Below, piece after piece: positions 15,655 through 23,743 of a stretch of 64,000 bases of DNA. Below the pieces are notes generated by a model. That model was given only the letters and a program-made list of their open reading frames with translations. It made no database searches and was not told the DNA's origin. Source of the stretch: Chryseobacterium mulctrae (GTDB lineage: Bacteria; Bacteroidota; Bacteroidia; Flavobacteriales; Weeksellaceae); the NCBI RefSeq assembly GCF_006175945.1, contig NZ_VAJL01000001.1, forward strand, positions 1,054,001 through 1,118,000, in the 5' to 3' direction. The position numbers and the translations under genes were made by a program. Numbering within the stretch: position 1 is the first letter of the stretch; each line of letters opens with the position of its first letter.

Positions 15655-17706
15655 TTACCAGATTTTAATTCTGTCTTCTGGTTTTTTGTAAAGTTTATCA
15701 CCAGGTTTCACATCAAATGCTTTGTAGAAAGCATCAACATTTGTTAACGGACCGAAACTTCTGAAATATCCAGGAGAGTGCGGATCTGTTTTTACTTGGT
15801 TTACCATATATTTTTCACTTGATAAAGTTCTCCAAACGGTTGCCCAGCTTAAGAAGAATCTTTGATCTTGAGTATAACCGCTGATTGATCCAGGGTTTCC
15901 TTTATCTTTTAAATACATTTGCAATGCATCGTAAGCAATGTTTACACCTCCTAAATCTGCAATGTTTTCACCGTTTGTAAATGTACCGTTTACGAAAGTT
16001 CCTTTTACAGGCTCGTATTTGTCATATTGAGAAGCTAAAGCTTTAGTTGCTTTTTCGAAGTTTGCTTTGTCTTCCGGAGTCCACCAGTCAACTAAATTAC
16101 CTTCTGCGTCAAACTGTGCTCCTGAATCATCAAATCCGTGGCTCATTTCGTGACCAATAACCGCACCGATTCCACCAAAATTAACTGCAGCATCCGCTTG
16201 AGGATTGAAGAAAGGTGGCTGAAGAATCGCAGCTGGGAAAACGATTTCGTTATATACCGGGTTGTAATATGCATTTACAGTTTGTGGAGTCATTCCCCAT
16301 TCTGTTTTATCAACAGGTTTTCCGATTTTTGCTAAATCTTTATTGTACTGCCATTCAGAAATATTCTGAAGGTTTGCATATAGATTTCCACCTTTAGATT
16401 CAGGAACGATATTCAATTTAGAATAATCTTTCCATGTATCAGGATAAGCAACTTTCACTGTAAATTTATTCAATTTAGTCATTGCTTTTTCCTTAGTTGT
16501 AGCAGACATCCACGTTAAACCATTGATGTGAACTGCAAAACTTTTCTTTAAGTAATCGATCAACTCAACCATCTGAGCTTTTGCTTCAGCCGGGAAGTAT
16601 TTTTCAACATATAATTTACCGAAAGCTTCACCCAAAGAACCGTTGATTAGCTCATAACCTCTTTTGTTTAAAGCTCTCTGCTCTTGCTGACCTCTTAAAT
16701 ATTTACCATAGAAAGCAAATTTTGCATCTCCTAATTTTTCACTTAAATAAGAAGCACTTCCGCTGATCATGTGGAATTTCAAATAATCTTTGATTACAGG
16801 AAGCGTTTTAGCATTCACCAATTGATCAAAGTTTTTATAATATCCTAATTCACCGATGATCACTCTGTCTGTATTTACTCCAACTTTTTTAAGATAAGCA
16901 GGAATATCTACATTTTTAACCAAAGCTTTCAGTTCAGCCATTGTTTTAGGGTTATACTGAAGCGTATTATCACGGCTTTGCTCATTCGTTAACAAATGTT
17001 TTGCAATGCTTTTTTCGTAGTCTACAATTCCTTTTGCAGCTGCATCAGCGTTTTTGTAACCTAATTCTTTCAGCATAGAAGCTACATACTTCTGATATTC
17101 TGCAAGAGCTTCTGTGTTTTTAGCATCTACTTTTTGATAGTAATCTCTACCCATTCCTAATGAAGCATCACCAAGGTAAACTGCATTCATATTAGAATCT
17201 TTAAGATCTGAATAAACACCCCATCCGTAGAAGTTATTTTCTCCGTCTTTGGTAACTGAAATTAAATAATTCTGAAGATCAGCAAGATTCTTGATCGCAT
17301 CAATTTTGTCGATATTTTCCTGAATAGGCTTGATTCCGTCTGCATTTCTCTTATCCATATTCATGTACGTTGCGTACAAATCCTGGATTTTTTTACCTTC
17401 ACTTCCTTCTGCAAATTTATCTTTAAGAAGAGAGTTTAAGATCGTCATTGAATTATTGTCGGTATCATCTGCCAGTTTGTTGAAACTTCCCCAAGTTGGT
17501 TTATCAGAAGGGATTTTAGCAGTTTTCATCCAAGTTCCGCTCACGTAATTGTAAAAATCATCTTGCGGGCGAACAGATTTATCCATCAAACTGATGTCTA
17601 AACCTTTATCAGTAGTAATTGTTTTGGTAGATTTAGTCTGAGCGTTCAATGTATTTTGTGAACAAACTCCAGCTAATAAAAACAAAGAAAGTGTTAATTT
17701 TTTCAT
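15655..17706 (-). CDS. M13 family zinc metallopeptidase, secreted (copy 2)
   Basis: A 683-residue paralog of the peptidase at 12129-14228, with the same order of blocks and many identical stretches ('TDPHSPGYFR', 'KPVDKTEWGM'). Zinc motif HEMSH is at 519-523, and GENIADLGG carries the third ligand. Unlike copy 1 it has an ordinary signal peptide ending 'NTLNAQ', not a lipobox, so it is probably periplasmic or surface-soluble rather than lipid-anchored. It ends in 'EDRIKIW' like its partner. The two copies share strand and orientation, separated by the divergently read esterase-like gene, consistent with duplication. A strong bidirectional hairpin separates it from that gene. Confidence 0.92.
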   Translation of the reverse strand: MKKLTLSLFLLAGVCSQNTLNAQTKSTKTITTDKGLDISLMDKSVRPQDDFYNYVSGTWMKTAKIPSDKPTWGSFNKLADDTDNNSMTILNSLLKDKFAEGSEGKKIQDLYATYMNMDKRNADGIKPIQENIDKIDAIKNLADLQNYLISVTKDGENNFYGWGVYSDLKDSNMNAVYLGDASLGMGRDYYQKVDAKNTEALAEYQKYVASMLKELGYKNADAAAKGIVDYEKSIAKHLLTNEQSRDNTLQYNPKTMAELKALVKNVDIPAYLKKVGVNTDRVIIGELGYYKNFDQLVNAKTLPVIKDYLKFHMISGSASYLSEKLGDAKFAFYGKYLRGQQEQRALNKRGYELINGSLGEAFGKLYVEKYFPAEAKAQMVELIDYLKKSFAVHINGLTWMSATTKEKAMTKLNKFTVKVAYPDTWKDYSKLNIVPESKGGNLYANLQNISEWQYNKDLAKIGKPVDKTEWGMTPQTVNAYYNPVYNEIVFPAAILQPPFFNPQADAAVNFGGIGAVIGHEMSHGFDDSGAQFDAEGNLVDWWTPEDKANFEKATKALASQYDKYEPVKGTFVNGTFTNGENIADLGGVNIAYDALQMYLKDKGNPGSISGYTQDQRFFLSWATVWRTLSSEKYMVNQVKTDPHSPGYFRSFGPLTNVDAFYKAFDVKPGDKLYKKPEDRIKIW

Positions 17707-17785
17707 TGTAATAATAATTTACACAATATGTATATTTAATTTAAATTTTGTTACGGTAAAGTTAATTTATTTTGTGAATTGGATT

Positions 17786-19036
17786 TTATTGAGCAATTAA
17801 AATCCCCACCAAATCCTGAATAATTTTCTGAGAAACAAAATAAATAAAATCTTGTCTGTCTAAATGAGGCATATACAATTTAAAAGTTTTAGATTCATTT
17901 TTCACTTTTATCGTGTAATAAACCAATCCGATCTCTTTTCCATCTTCACCTTTTCCGGGACCTGCAACACCCGTTGTAGAAAGAGAAATATCAGTTTTAA
18001 ATAAATTTTGGCAACCTTCTGCCATTTCCCGTGCAACTTCCTCGCTTACAACCGTAAATCGTTCAATAATCCCTTCTGAAACATGAAGAATATCTATTTT
18101 TTTCTGCGTTGCATAAGGTACTATACCTCCGATAAAATATTTTGAGCTTCCCGGATTTGACGTGATCAAAAGAGCCAATTCTCCGCCTGTACAACTTTCA
18201 GCAGTCGAAATGGTTAATTTTTTTTCGCTTAAAATTTCACCTAAAATTTTCTCTATTTTATCTTCGGAAGTTGCAATGATATTTTCTCCGATAATCGGAA
18301 ATAATTTTTGAATTTCATTTTCCAACTGAACTTGCAACAGATTTTCATCAGTTCCTGTAGCAGTTAATCTCAGTTTCACTCTTGTTCCGACAGGAAGATA
18401 AGATAAAGCAAGATTTTCCGGTAAAGCAAGTTCCCATTCTTCAATCTGGTCTGCTAAAATACTTTCGGGAATTCCGACTACAGAAACGATTCTTGTAGAA
18501 ATATAATTAAGATTAAATTTTTCTTTTAAATAAGGAATAATCTGGTCTTTTATCAACGGTTTTACTTCGTACGGAACACCGGGTAAACTGAAAGAAAGTT
18601 TTCCGTTTTGTTGCATCATCATACAAGGCGCTGTTCCGAAATGATTTTGAAAAACTGTAGATTTTGTAGGCACAAAAGCCTGTTCACGATTTCTTTCTAA
18701 AATTTCTATGCGACCACGTCTTTCCATATATGCTTTAAGATGTTCGAAAGTAGCTTCATCCAAAGCAATTTCATCATCAAAAAATTCGGCCAAAGCTTTT
18801 TTGGTTTTATCATCTCTTGTTGGACCCAAACCTCCTGTAGTAATCACTAAATTTCCCATTTCAAAAGCCGACTTTAATGTACTTTTTATGGTTTCTATTT
18901 CGTCTGAAATGGTAATGATCTGAGAAACTTTGATGCCTATGTTTTTAAGTTCGGTAGCAATAAAATTTGAATTGGTATCAACTGTATTTCCTGAAAGAAT
19001 TTCGTCACCAATGGTAATAAGAACTGCGTTTTGCAT
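17786..19036 (-). CDS. cinA: CinA-like nicotinamide-nucleotide amidohydrolase
   Basis: The ATG at 19036 gives a 416-residue protein starting MQNAVLITIGDEILSG, the standard CinA start; an upstream in-frame extension to 19093 has no family counterpart. N-terminal MoCF-biosynthesis-like domain (about 1-170) with 'TTGGLGPTRDDKT' and 'FSLPGVPYEVK'. C-terminal CinA domain (about 255-410) with 'STAESCTGGELALLITS' and 'STTGVAGPGKGEDGK'. Known role: deamidation of nicotinamide mononucleotide in NAD recycling, with an ADP-ribose pyrophosphatase activity in the COG1058 part of some members. It appears monocistronic. Confidence 0.92.
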   Translation of the reverse strand: MQNAVLITIGDEILSGNTVDTNSNFIATELKNIGIKVSQIITISDEIETIKSTLKSAFEMGNLVITTGGLGPTRDDKTKKALAEFFDDEIALDEATFEHLKAYMERRGRIEILERNREQAFVPTKSTVFQNHFGTAPCMMMQQNGKLSFSLPGVPYEVKPLIKDQIIPYLKEKFNLNYISTRIVSVVGIPESILADQIEEWELALPENLALSYLPVGTRVKLRLTATGTDENLLQVQLENEIQKLFPIIGENIIATSEDKIEKILGEILSEKKLTISTAESCTGGELALLITSNPGSSKYFIGGIVPYATQKKIDILHVSEGIIERFTVVSEEVAREMAEGCQNLFKTDISLSTTGVAGPGKGEDGKEIGLVYYTIKVKNESKTFKLYMPHLDRQDFIYFVSQKIIQDLVGILIAQ

Positions 19037-19110
19037 GCGTTTAATTTTGAATAAATTCCATACAAATGACGTGAAAATCTCTGTAGTGAACAAAAGAAAA
19101 TGATTTTTTA

Positions 19111-19118
19111 TATCTTTG
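19111..19118 (+). promoter_or_regulatory. -7 element of the 19150 gene
   Basis: TATCTTTG, 31 nt before the ATG of the acidic unknown gene. Exact TAnnTTTG match; -33 TTG absent. Confidence 0.45.
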
Positions 19119-19149
19119 GTTTAAACTGTCTGAAACTATAATAAAGATT

Positions 19150-19626
19150 ATGACTAAATATGATGATGCTTCGTGGCATTATGGAGGAGATTTTCCGGAA
19201 GGAATTCCCGAAAAAAACAGCGCTACCCATACCGGAATGTTCTTGAATTGGTGTATTAACAATGATTTGGTTTCGGAAGAATTTAAAGAATATGCTGGAG
19301 AAGAAATCGAAAAATTAAAAAGAAGAGAAATCACCGGAGCGGATTTTGTCATCGAATCTATGGACGGAAAATTTTCTGAATATGATTTGAATGATTTAGG
19401 AAATAGTTTTGCCAAAGATTATTATGCTGACGAAACCGATTTCGCCGATAAATTCAGTTCATTTGCTACAGATTACATCAATATTTTTGACACTGTAGCC
19501 GAAGAAAATGATTTTGAATATGAAACTTTTTATCATATTGAAGATACCTACGAAAATTATGATCTGATGAAGCAGATCATCGATCATCGTTTTCAGGAAT
19601 GGAAAGAGTATAAAAGCTTAGATTAA
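19150..19626 (+). CDS. Uncharacterised acidic cytoplasmic protein (YDDASWHYGGDFP family)
   Basis: A 158-residue, strongly acidic protein without signal or membrane segments. The N-terminus 'YDDASWHYGGDFPEGIP' followed by 'ATHTGMFLNWCIN' is a conserved signature I have seen in an uncharacterised family (from memory DUF7832; not checked). No enzymatic motif is evident. A TATCTTTG octamer at 19111-19118 lies 31 nt before the ATG. The neighbours, cinA (divergent) and lipocalin (convergent), do not suggest a pathway. Some members of comparable small acidic families act as immunity proteins, but nothing here shows a cognate toxin, so that is only a thought. Confidence 0.7.
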   Translation: MTKYDDASWHYGGDFPEGIPEKNSATHTGMFLNWCINNDLVSEEFKEYAGEEIEKLKRREITGADFVIESMDGKFSEYDLNDLGNSFAKDYYADETDFADKFSSFATDYINIFDTVAEENDFEYETFYHIEDTYENYDLMKQIIDHRFQEWKEYKSLD

Positions 19627-19632
19627 ATAATT

Positions 19633-19712
19633 CAGTTTGTCATTCTGAACGCAATGAAATGAGGAATCTTTTTTTATTGTAGAGATTCTTCCTTCGTCAG
19701 AATGGCAAACTG
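19633..19712. repeat. 80-bp imperfect inverted repeat
   Basis: CAGTTTGTCATTCTGA (19633-19648) pairs with TCAGAATGGCAAACTG (19697-19712), with GAGGAATCT / AGATTCTTCC inside. A stable hairpin between convergent genes, related to the fragment at 8350-8385. No T run, so more likely a dispersed element than a simple terminator. Confidence 0.6.
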
Positions 19713-19761
19713 AATGTTAAATTATTTTTAGATTGCTTCGTCGTTTCGCTTCTCGCAATGA

Positions 19762-20301
19762 CTAGTTGTGTTTTACCCAAATTAGATTATCAGTATTATA
19801 GCCTAGTTTCTGGGCTTTTGCTAAGAATCTTTCTTTGATACTGTTTGGAATTTCTTTATTTCGGGATAAGATCCAGATGTATTTTGTGCTGTTTCCTACG
19901 ACGAGAGCATTTTGATAATCATCATCAATATCAATCACATTGTAACCCGCCCAAATCGGTTTAAAAAAGGAAACCTTCAGTCTCGCTTCAGATTGATCGT
20001 TTACGAATTTTGCCTCTCCGATGGATTCTTTCCATTCTTTTTTTACATAATCGTAACCTCTGTTTTGTACTTTGATTGTTCCGTCAGGATTGAGTGAATA
20101 ATTGGCGGTCACATTATCCATATTTTTCTCGAATTTATAGTCGAAACGGGCAATTTCGTACCATCTTCCAAGGTATTTTTCTGAATTAAAATTTTTGATG
20201 GCTGTTGCGCCTTTTGGAATCCCGACCGAACAGGAATTGAATATTAAAAATCCGATAATACCTAAAGAAACGGGAATGGCTATTTTGTGTAAGGTTTTCA
20301 T
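19762..20301 (-). CDS. Bacterial lipocalin (Blc-like) lipoprotein
   Basis: A 179-residue outer-membrane-type lipocalin. The lipoprotein signal ends FNSC (Cys24). The lipocalin first motif is clear in 'YLGRWYEIARFDYKFEK'. Further Blc-like blocks are 'NVTANYSLNPDGTIKVQNRG', 'ARLKVSFFKPIWAGYNVIDI', and 'YIWILSRNKEIP' near the C-terminus. Known role: Blc binds lysophospholipids and fatty acids and is linked to membrane maintenance. It is a single gene with intergenic repeats on both sides. No clear promoter octamer is seen. Confidence 0.9.
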   Translation of the reverse strand: MKTLHKIAIPVSLGIIGFLIFNSCSVGIPKGATAIKNFNSEKYLGRWYEIARFDYKFEKNMDNVTANYSLNPDGTIKVQNRGYDYVKKEWKESIGEAKFVNDQSEARLKVSFFKPIWAGYNVIDIDDDYQNALVVGNSTKYIWILSRNKEIPNSIKERFLAKAQKLGYNTDNLIWVKHN

Positions 20302-20369
20302 GTTGAAATATTTTATTGATGTAAAAATTCAAAAATGATGCCTTTCAATGTAATTTCAGTATCGAATTG

Positions 20370-20442
20370 CTGCAGCCCGACTTGAACGGAGCTCTTTTTG
20401 TGAAACAAAAAAGCGGGAGTGGAAGGCGGAAAAGCTGCCCTA
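20370..20442. repeat. Hairpin-rich intergenic repeat
   Basis: CTGCAGC and AAAGCTGCC flank a stem of CTCTTTTTGT and ACAAAAAAGCG in the 174-bp gap between the lipocalin gene and the LytTR gene. I remember similar sequences scattered through Chryseobacterium genomes, but did not verify it. Confidence 0.45.
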
Positions 20443-20475
20443 AAAATAAAAATAGCTCAAATTACTGCTCAAAAA

Positions 20476-21210
20476 TCATGAAAAAACTTTCAAAAACTGG
20501 TCTTTGAAACTTCCTGAAACTTCAATTTCTGAATTGTCTGATAAAGTTGCCGTGCCACTTTTATGATATGATCTTACAAAATGAGTATTGATGATATGTG
20601 AGCGATGAACTCGAACGAAAGGGTTTTCTAACAAATCGTCAAAATGCTTTAAAAACCTGCAAACCATCTTCTTTGAACCGTCTGTAAGATAAACCTGCGT
20701 AAAATTTCCATCTGCCTGAAGTCTTACAATATCTTCCGTTTTTACGACATCAAAACCTTGTAATGTGGGGAGGATCAGTTGTTGTTTTTCTGGTTTTAAT
20801 TTTAAATTTTCCAGGAGGATTTTGTTTCGGTTTAATTCGTCTTTCTTTTCAATACTTTCTGCGACTTTATTCACTGCCAAAATCAATTCCTGAATATCGA
20901 TAGGTTTTAAAATATAATAACTCGCAGATTTGTTTAAAGCCTGCAGAGAATATTGCGAAAAAGCCGTGATAAAAATGGTTTCGTAAGAGAATTCTTTGGT
21001 GGCTTCCAAAACATCAAAAGCATTTCCGAAAGGCATTTCGACATCCAAAAAAACCAACTGTGGCTGATGTTCCGCAATCAAAGGAACGGCTTCTTTGATA
21101 TTTTCGGCTTCTCCCAAAATCTCAATTTGCGGACAGTATTTTGTGAGATAATTACTCAGAACTTCTCTTGCGATTTTTTCGTCGTCAACGATTACTGATT
21201 TTATTTTCAT
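20476..21210 (-). CDS. LytTR-family response regulator
   Basis: A 244-residue regulator. Receiver domain 1-120 has the acidic pocket DDE (9-11), phospho-acceptor Asp56 in FLDVEMP, and Lys in YILKPIDI. The LytTR DNA-binding domain covers about 145-244 ('IVRLQADGNFTQVYLTDG', 'FVRVHRSHIINTHFV'). It starts 26 nt after the stop of the LytS-type kinase gene, so the two form an operon. LytTR proteins bind two short direct repeats about 21-22 bp apart, and exactly such pairs (TTCACCAAGT) occur at three places just upstream in this window, which makes this protein the obvious candidate binder (inference). Confidence 0.92.
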   Translation of the reverse strand: MKIKSVIVDDEKIAREVLSNYLTKYCPQIEILGEAENIKEAVPLIAEHQPQLVFLDVEMPFGNAFDVLEATKEFSYETIFITAFSQYSLQALNKSASYYILKPIDIQELILAVNKVAESIEKKDELNRNKILLENLKLKPEKQQLILPTLQGFDVVKTEDIVRLQADGNFTQVYLTDGSKKMVCRFLKHFDDLLENPFVRVHRSHIINTHFVRSYHKSGTATLSDNSEIEVSGSFKDQFLKVFS

Positions 21211-21236
21211 CTTTCTAGATTAAAATTAAGTTGAGG

Positions 21237-23027
21237 TTAACTGTTTATTAATTTGAATGAAATTTCAACAAAAACACCTGGCTCTTCTTTTTTATCGGTG
21301 ATTTTGCACTGAATGTTTTGTTTATACAAATCATTCAATAAAGCAATTCTTTCCAAAGTATTTTTCATACCGCGACCTTTTCTGCTTTTTTGATGTTCGG
21401 TTTTTTGTTTTTTACTTTCTTCAATTCCGATGCCGTTATCCTCAATGAAAACATTAAGTGAATCGTTATTTTTTTCAAATTTTAAACTTAAAAATCCCTT
21501 ATCTGTTCTGTATCTTAGGCCGTGCCAAACTGCATTTTCTAAAAATGGCTGTATCAACATTCCCGGAACTTTTAGGCTTTGGGTATTTAAGCTTTCATCA
21601 ACTTCAATTTCGTAATCGAATTTATCGGAAAAACGTGTTTTTTCTAAAGCCAGATAATTCTGGAGCAAATCTAATTCCTGCTGAAACGGTATGAAATCTT
21701 CACTTGAATTTTCCATTACACCACGCATTAATTTTGAAAATTTGGTTAAATATTGATTGGCTTCCAGTTCATTATTGGTCGCAATAAAATGATTGACAGA
21801 ATTTAAACTGTTGAAAATAAAATGCGGATTCATCTCACGACGCAACGATTGTAACGCAATTTTTTTGTTTTTAATCTGAACTTTTTTCAAGGTTCTGAAA
21901 ATGAAAATTATTAAACCTGTCAGTAAAACCAATACACCAATTAAACTGTAATTAAAAATGTTTTTCTTGCGAATCAGCTCATCTTTCAGTTTTTTTTCCT
22001 GCTCAAGTTGTGAAATTCTTTGCTCAGTATCTTCAAGAATTTTATTATCAACTAAACTTCTGTCTTTGGAAACCAAATCAGGTAATTTTCCGAGAAAATC
22101 ACGGTAAAGCTGTACCGAAGCATTGGTGTTTTCAGAAATATTATAAAGACTGTCGAGTTTTTTTACACTTTTCTGCGCTTCAAGAGTGTGACCTTTCTGC
22201 AAAGCAATATCATAAGCATTTTTCAGTAAAACAATTGCTTCCTTTGGATCATTTTTTTTGATGTAAATTTCTGCGAGTTCCTGAATTTGCTCTACTTTTT
22301 TCTGAGAATTTTCTTTAACGAAATTCTCTTTTAAAACAGATTTTTTAGCTTCTATCGCTTTATCAAAATCTTTATTGTCGACATAAAAATTGGTCAATTT
22401 TTGATTGATTGCCAAAGCTTGTTGCGGCGCCTGTTCTTTCGAAATTTGGTAAGCTGTATTCAGGTTTTCTTCGGCTTTCGGAATATTTTTATTTTCAATA
22501 TTTACATCCGCCATTTGGCTATAACTTGCGGCAAGATCTTGTTTATTGTTTTCTTTTTCACTAATCTGAATATTATTCTGAATAGCTTCAGCTTTATTTT
22601 CTGACGCCGGAGAAGAAAGTCTTGAAGCGTCATTCGCATTCAAACTTCTTTTTGATTTAGAATATCCAATTTTTGAAGCCTTTTGGTAATTGCTTTGCGC
22701 AGATTTTAGCTTATTCTGATTTTCCTGAGACTGAGCCAGTTTTCGGATTACTTTTTCAAGATTTTGCTTGTCATTCAGCTTTTCGTAGAGGTTTTTAGAT
22801 TTTAGAAAATATTCTTCACTTTTAGAAAAATTTCTATCATTAAAAAATGTTTCGCCAATATTGTAATAAGAGTCGGCTTCTGCAGATTCGTTTTTGGTAT
22901 CAACGGCTTTTTTCAGTTTTTCGCTTTCAGCTTCAACTTCTTTCGATACATTATTAGTGCTTTGAGAATACAGGACATTCCCAAAAATCATAAATAAAAA
23001 GAGTATAAAAAACCGAAACATTTTCAT
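21237..23027 (-). CDS. TPR-containing sensor histidine kinase (LytS/His_kinase type)
   Basis: The start at 23027 (596 aa) gives a signal peptide MKMFRFFILFLFMIFGNVLYS and sits 4 nt after a TATCTTTG octamer. Residues about 30-330 are periplasmic tetratricopeptide-like helices ('SYYNIGETFFNDRNFSKSEE'). One transmembrane helix lies around 357-379 (YSLIGVLVLLTGLIIFIF). The cytoplasmic His_kinase domain carries phospho-acceptor His402 in MNPHFIFNSLNSV; the HATPase has 'ENAVWHG' and 'EDNGIGIEES'. Partner is the LytTR regulator 26 nt downstream. The TPR sensor suggests detection of a protein or peptide in the periplasm (inference). One of the TTCACCAAGT pairs lies in its divergent promoter region, so autoregulation is possible. 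Confidence 0.92.
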   Translation of the reverse strand: MKMFRFFILFLFMIFGNVLYSQSTNNVSKEVEAESEKLKKAVDTKNESAEADSYYNIGETFFNDRNFSKSEEYFLKSKNLYEKLNDKQNLEKVIRKLAQSQENQNKLKSAQSNYQKASKIGYSKSKRSLNANDASRLSSPASENKAEAIQNNIQISEKENNKQDLAASYSQMADVNIENKNIPKAEENLNTAYQISKEQAPQQALAINQKLTNFYVDNKDFDKAIEAKKSVLKENFVKENSQKKVEQIQELAEIYIKKNDPKEAIVLLKNAYDIALQKGHTLEAQKSVKKLDSLYNISENTNASVQLYRDFLGKLPDLVSKDRSLVDNKILEDTEQRISQLEQEKKLKDELIRKKNIFNYSLIGVLVLLTGLIIFIFRTLKKVQIKNKKIALQSLRREMNPHFIFNSLNSVNHFIATNNELEANQYLTKFSKLMRGVMENSSEDFIPFQQELDLLQNYLALEKTRFSDKFDYEIEVDESLNTQSLKVPGMLIQPFLENAVWHGLRYRTDKGFLSLKFEKNNDSLNVFIEDNGIGIEESKKQKTEHQKSRKGRGMKNTLERIALLNDLYKQNIQCKITDKKEEPGVFVEISFKLINS

Positions 23028-23031
23028 AAAA

Positions 23032-23060
23032 CAAAGATATACATATATATAGTTTACCAA
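23032..23060 (-). promoter_or_regulatory. LytS-type kinase operon promoter, leaderless
   Basis: TTG (23058-23060), 18-nt spacer, TATCTTTG (23032-23039) on the minus strand; only 4 nt (TTTT) separate the octamer from the ATG at 23027. The message should start at or next to the initiation codon. Confidence 0.6.
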
Positions 23061-23066
23061 AAACTA

Positions 23067-23097
23067 TTCACCAAGTGAAAATTGGTATTCACCAAGT
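23067..23097. promoter_or_regulatory. Paired direct repeat, LytTR-like operator A
   Basis: TTCACCAAGT at 23067-23076 and again at 23088-23097, start-to-start 21 bp, in the divergent region between the LytS-type kinase operon and the exported protein gene at 23158. TAAGTTTG (23126-23133) follows on the plus strand. Same pairing as the sites at 24903 and 25741. Confidence 0.75.
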
Positions 23098-23157
23098 TGA
23101 CTTTAAATTACTGTGAAAAGACCAATAAGTTTGTGATATAATTTAAACTTAATTCTC

Positions 23158-23733
23158 ATGAAAAATTTATCCTATTTAGTTCATTTTGCTTTGGTATTTT
23201 CAAGTTGCCAGATTTTTTCTCAAACCAAATTAATATCCTACAAAAGCCACAGTGGAGATATGAAATATTTTGAAAAAAGTATTGTGGAAGACAGTTACAA
23301 TACCAATTACTCTAATCTTGGAATGGCTCCTCAAAGGTATGTAACCAATTCAAAATTAGACAGCGTCATTATTATTGATGATAAAAAAAGCGTTATTGTT
23401 ACCTCAAACTACTGTAAAATCAGAGGAAATGCAGATCCTCAAAAATGGAAACCGGGAAGAGATACCGTTTACAATCATCCCGTTTTTTCCAAAGAAAATA
23501 TAGAAGCTGTAAAAAAAGAATTAAAAAGAGATTACAACTTTCAAAATGATATTGACAGCACCGTTTTTCTAAAATATGACAAGAAAACTAAAGAATACAA
23601 ACCAATTACGTCTAAAAAAGTTATAAAAACGGCTGAGATAAAATCTTTCAAGTCAAAAGAGGAAATCATGTATTTGCTTGTATTAAGTATCGCTGTGTTT
23701 GCGTCTGTTTTTATTTATAGAAAAAATCGTTAA
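23158..23733 (+). CDS. Unknown exported protein with C-terminal membrane anchor
   Basis: A 191-residue protein with an N-terminal signal peptide ('HFALVFSSCQIFSQ') and one C-terminal hydrophobic helix (MYLLVLSIAVFASVFIY) followed by RKNR, implying a periplasmic domain tethered to the inner membrane. No known domain recognised. It diverges from the LytS-type kinase operon. Its promoter, TAAGTTTG at 23126-23133, is preceded by the paired TTCACCAAGT repeats at 23067-23097, so it is probably controlled by the LytTR regulator. The following DoxX-like gene starts 10 nt after its stop (or overlaps it), so the two are co-transcribed. Confidence 0.75.
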   Translation: MKNLSYLVHFALVFSSCQIFSQTKLISYKSHSGDMKYFEKSIVEDSYNTNYSNLGMAPQRYVTNSKLDSVIIIDDKKSVIVTSNYCKIRGNADPQKWKPGRDTVYNHPVFSKENIEAVKKELKRDYNFQNDIDSTVFLKYDKKTKEYKPITSKKVIKTAEIKSFKSKEEIMYLLVLSIAVFASVFIYRKNR

Positions 23734-23743
23734 GAGTATTTCT

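Noticed and set aside
23699..23743. TTG start of the DoxX-like gene inside the upstream gene
   Set aside because: A GTG 10 nt after the upstream stop gives a more typical N-terminus; the TTG is possible but less likely.
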